Source: JAEUHZ01 sp964552795 (GTDB taxonomy: Bacteria; Planctomycetota; UBA1135; GCA-002686595). Taken from it: a stretch of 64,000 bases of DNA. The position numbers and the translations under genes are program-made. This document shows positions 61,779 to 64,000 of the stretch, piece by piece. The number at the start of each line of letters is the position of its first letter. Positions within the stretch are counted from its first letter, which is position 1. The stretch is from assembly GCA_964552795.1 (NCBI GenBank), contig CAZKIO010000002.1:186001-250000 (forward strand), written 5' to 3'. The notes below the pieces were generated by a model that did no database searches, was not told the origin of the DNA, and saw only the letters and a program-made list of their open reading frames with translations.

Positions 61779-63161
61779 TCAACGCTCGGCGTGCGCGGCG
61801 ATCGCACCGCGAATCCAGACGCGCACTTCGGCGCGCGACGGGACCGGTCCGTCCAGGCCGGCGGGGGACGACTCGGTGAACCGGCGGACGAGGGTCTCGG
61901 CGTCGGCGCGTGCCAGCGCCGCTACGTCCTCGATGCCCGCGACGGCCAGCCAGCCCACGCCGCGGGAGCCCAGGCCGCGCACCTGCATGAGCCGCGCGCA
62001 CCTGGACCACGACGCCATCGAACTCTCGGCGATGCCGATCGCGCACATCCCGGCGTGTCGCGCGCTCTCGGGGTGCGCGCCGGGCGCGGTCGCGGAGAGC
62101 CAGCGTTCGACGCGACCCAGGCCCACGCGCTCGAGGCAGTCGACGAAGCGCGGGTCGATGCCCGGGATCCCGGCCACGCAGGGCGTCGTCGCGCGGACCG
62201 TGCGCGCGTTCAAGCCGATCAGTCCCGGGCCCGACACGGCGAGCGCGCACGCCGACCCCAGGAGCACCGCGCGACTGCGCGCGGGACGCGCGGGGAGGGA
62301 CGGATCCCACTCGGCCACGGTGCCCAGCACGACGACGAGGCGCGCGAACGAGACGCAGGCCAGCGCGAACGGCAGGAAGCCGACGAAGCCGAGCCACGGC
62401 ATCTCGAAGACCTTGGCCTCCTCGAAGCCGGGCACCGTATAGATCCAGCGCGCGTCCGCCGGCCAGTTGAGCGCCTCCCACAGTCCTCCAGCCAGCGCGC
62501 CGGCGGCGAGGGTGCGCAGGATCGGGCGCGGATCGCCGCGCGACCAGGCGAGCAGCAGCGACGGTTCCCCGCGCCGCAGGAGGTACGGCTCGCACGCGAG
62601 CGGGACGGCGCCCCAGATCAGCGGATAGGCCCAGTCGGGGAATGCGAGCGGCAGCAAGAGGCAGGCGACGCCTGCGACGACCAGCGCGCGCGCCGCGCGC
62701 GCGCTCACCCGGAACGTCGCGGTTCGCGCGCGCTCGACGAAGCCGCCGGCGGCGAGCGCTGCGCGCAGCGCGACCACACCCGGCAACACGGTCGCGAAGG
62801 CCGCGAGCGGTCCCACCCAGCGCGACACCCAGTCTCCCGGGACTCCGACGTAGTACCAGTTCTCCAGGCGCAGGTTGACGATCTCGAAGAACAGCCAGAA
62901 CGGCGCGGACGCGGCCGCCAGCCCCAGGAACGGTCCGGGCCGCGACAGCAGGAGCGAGCGGCCGGCGCGCAGGTGGACGCACGCATCGAGGATCGCGATC
63001 AGCGACCACCACGCGATCAGGTACCACAGGTCCGGCGCCCACAGGCGTGCGCCGGACAGGTCGACGGCACCGGCCGCCAGCACGACGCAGCCGGCGCCCA
63101 GCAATGCGAGAGCCGCGGCGCGCCGCGGCTCCTGTGTGCCTCTCCCGCGGTGAGCGTCCAC
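61779..63161 (-). CDS. multipass membrane protein with C-terminal helix-hairpin-helix-like domain
   Basis: A 460-residue protein not matched to a known enzyme. About eight hydrophobic segments occupy residues 14-310 ('RAAALALLGAGCVVLAAGAV', 'DLWYLIAWWSLIAILDACVH', 'FLGLAAASAPFWLFFEIVNL', 'GFVGFLPFALACVSFARLVV'). The C-terminal 90 residues form a soluble helical domain with 'LMQVRGLGSRGVGWLAVAGI' and 'VAALARADAETLVRRF', resembling DUF4332/helix-hairpin-helix domains. It sits between a TPR gene and addB. GTG start at 63161 with TAGGCT 8 nt upstream (leaderless). Confidence 0.75.
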   Translation of the reverse strand: MDAHRGRGTQEPRRAAALALLGAGCVVLAAGAVDLSGARLWAPDLWYLIAWWSLIAILDACVHLRAGRSLLLSRPGPFLGLAAASAPFWLFFEIVNLRLENWYYVGVPGDWVSRWVGPLAAFATVLPGVVALRAALAAGGFVERARTATFRVSARAARALVVAGVACLLLPLAFPDWAYPLIWGAVPLACEPYLLRRGEPSLLLAWSRGDPRPILRTLAAGALAGGLWEALNWPADARWIYTVPGFEEAKVFEMPWLGFVGFLPFALACVSFARLVVVLGTVAEWDPSLPARPARSRAVLLGSACALAVSGPGLIGLNARTVRATTPCVAGIPGIDPRFVDCLERVGLGRVERWLSATAPGAHPESARHAGMCAIGIAESSMASWSRCARLMQVRGLGSRGVGWLAVAGIEDVAALARADAETLVRRFTESSPAGLDGPVPSRAEVRVWIRGAIAAHAER

Positions 63162-63169
63162 CGCGTTCC

Positions 63170-63175
63170 AGCCTA
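63170..63175 (-). promoter_or_regulatory. -10 element (TAGGCT), leaderless promoter
   Basis: TAGGCT ends 8 nt before the GTG at 63161. It lies in the 18-bp gap after the TPR gene. Confidence 0.5.
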
Positions 63176-63179
63176 GCGC

Positions 63180-64000
63180 TCAGTGCGCCTGCGCGTCCTG
63201 GATCTTCTGCGCGAGCTCGGCGTTGCCGGGGAACATCGAGAGGCCCTTCTGCCACGTCGCGATCGCCTTGTCGCTCGCGCCCATCTGCTGGTGCAGGTTG
63301 CCCATCAGGAGATAGGTCTGCGCCATGCCCGTGTGCTTGGTCTGCGACTCCTGCTGCGCGGCGAGCGTCTCGAAGTGCTTGATGGCCTCGGCCTGCTTGC
63401 CGAAGACCGGCGGCCAGAACGAGAGGCTCACCGCTTTCTGGAAGCGCGCCTGCCAGTGGTGGTCGTCGATCGCGAGCGCAGCGTCGAAGGCGCGGTCGGC
63501 CTTGGTCGCCCACACCCCCGCATCGGGGCCGGCGCCGGCGCGGAAGACCTTCTGCAGATAGGCCTCGCCCAGCTCCGTCTGCGCGTCCGGATCGTTGCCG
63601 CGCGCCGCGGCGCGCTCCTCGAACAGGCGCACCAGCTCGTCGAGGCGGCCGGCCTTCTCGACCTCCTTCCACAGGGCCTGCGCCTTGTCCCAGGCGATCT
63701 CGCCGCCGAGCAGCGTGTCGATCGCCGCCTGCGCGGAGACACCGGCGGCGGGCGCGGTGCCTTCCGCGGCGGCGAGCGTCTCGCTCGTCGCGGCGAGCGG
63801 GTCAGCCGCGCGCGGGCCGCGCTCGACGGCGCTGCGTGCCGCGGACGCGGACATGTCCGCGACCGAGAGGCGCAACTCCTCGACGGCGCGCTCCACGGCG
63901 GCAGTCCGCCGGTCGATGGCCACCAGCGCGCCGGACAGCTTCGCGTCCGGTTCGATGCCCTGCGGCGCGGGCGCGGCGGCGACGGGTTCGGCCGCGCCGA
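63180..64000 (-). CDS. TPR-repeat protein (5' end outside the window)
   Basis: At least 272 residues are open to the right edge with no stop, so the start is not in view. An Ala/Pro-rich linker and a short helix ('AVERAVEELRLSVADMSASA') precede TPR-like repeats: 'AQALWKEVEKAGRLDELVRL', 'DAQTELGEAYLQKVFRAG', 'AFDAALAIDDHHWQARFQKA', and 'LLMGNLHQQMGASDKAIATW'. Similar TPR proteins act as scaffolds in the envelope. It precedes the membrane protein and addBA on the same strand. The stop is at 63180. Confidence 0.78.
   Translation of the reverse strand, partial: GAAEPVAAAPAPQGIEPDAKLSGALVAIDRRTAAVERAVEELRLSVADMSASAARSAVERGPRAADPLAATSETLAAAEGTAPAAGVSAQAAIDTLLGGEIAWDKAQALWKEVEKAGRLDELVRLFEERAAARGNDPDAQTELGEAYLQKVFRAGAGPDAGVWATKADRAFDAALAIDDHHWQARFQKAVSLSFWPPVFGKQAEAIKHFETLAAQQESQTKHTGMAQTYLLMGNLHQQMGASDKAIATWQKGLSMFPGNAELAQKIQDAQAH

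Noticed and set aside
58528..63672. Single 1714-residue gene spanning addB and the upstream membrane protein
   Set aside because: The upper part of this frame overlaps the membrane-protein gene in another phase and lacks motifs. The AddB-like sequence begins at ATG 61746.

Overview
The window is very GC-rich, gene-dense bacterial chromosome with no tRNA, rRNA, CRISPR array, insertion sequence or phage gene that I could see. Several features point to a member of the Planctomycetota: a Ser/Thr kinase fused to TPR-like repeats, a DUF5658-type membrane protein, a helix-hairpin-helix tail on a membrane protein, large secreted proteins with anchor and Ig-like domains, and a GC-skewed coding style. 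This is an inference from content; no marker gene was compared with a database.

Layout. 0.2-2.0 kb (minus): a secreted beta-helix protein and a PH-domain membrane protein. 2.2-12.3 kb (plus): rpmI-rplT-pheS-pheT, a radical SAM protein, an endonuclease III-like glycosylase, acetyl-CoA synthetase and a second acyl-CoA ligase. 12.6-17.8 kb: two large secreted proteins. 17.8-22.8 kb (minus): a lipoprotein serine protease, an NAD-dependent epimerase, and a membrane protein fused to a spermidine-synthase-like domain. A methylthioadenosine/SAH nucleosidase diverges from the last of these.

23.6-40.5 kb is an exopolysaccharide locus: a polyprenyl-phosphate sugar transferase, six GT4-type and one GT2-type glycosyltransferases, an alpha/alpha-barrel protein that may be a lyase or epimerase, and a membrane-anchored alkaline-phosphatase-superfamily enzyme. 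The last has Thr where sulfatases carry the Cys that becomes formylglycine. A Ser/Thr kinase and small proteins are interspersed. No flippase, polymerase or ABC exporter is present here. 40.6-46.5 kb (minus) encodes TamB followed by a TamA/BamA-like protein with a lipoprotein signal.

46.6-50.6 kb is a compact regulatory module. An ECF sigma factor and a ChrR-type zinc/cupin anti-sigma factor are divergent from DUF4331, a small lipoprotein and DUF4198. The two divergent promoters share an identical 10-mer at identical spacing to the -10 element. 50.8-53.1 kb holds a secretin-like lipoprotein, TruD, and a free-standing archaeal-type threonyl-tRNA editing domain. 53.1-64 kb (minus) holds a TPR protein running off the window edge, a membrane protein, addB, addA and a GH20 hexosaminidase.

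A recurring promoter signature appears through the window: TANNNT, most often TAGNNT or TATCCT. At eight genes it ends only 6-10 nt before the start codon, which predicts leaderless mRNAs.
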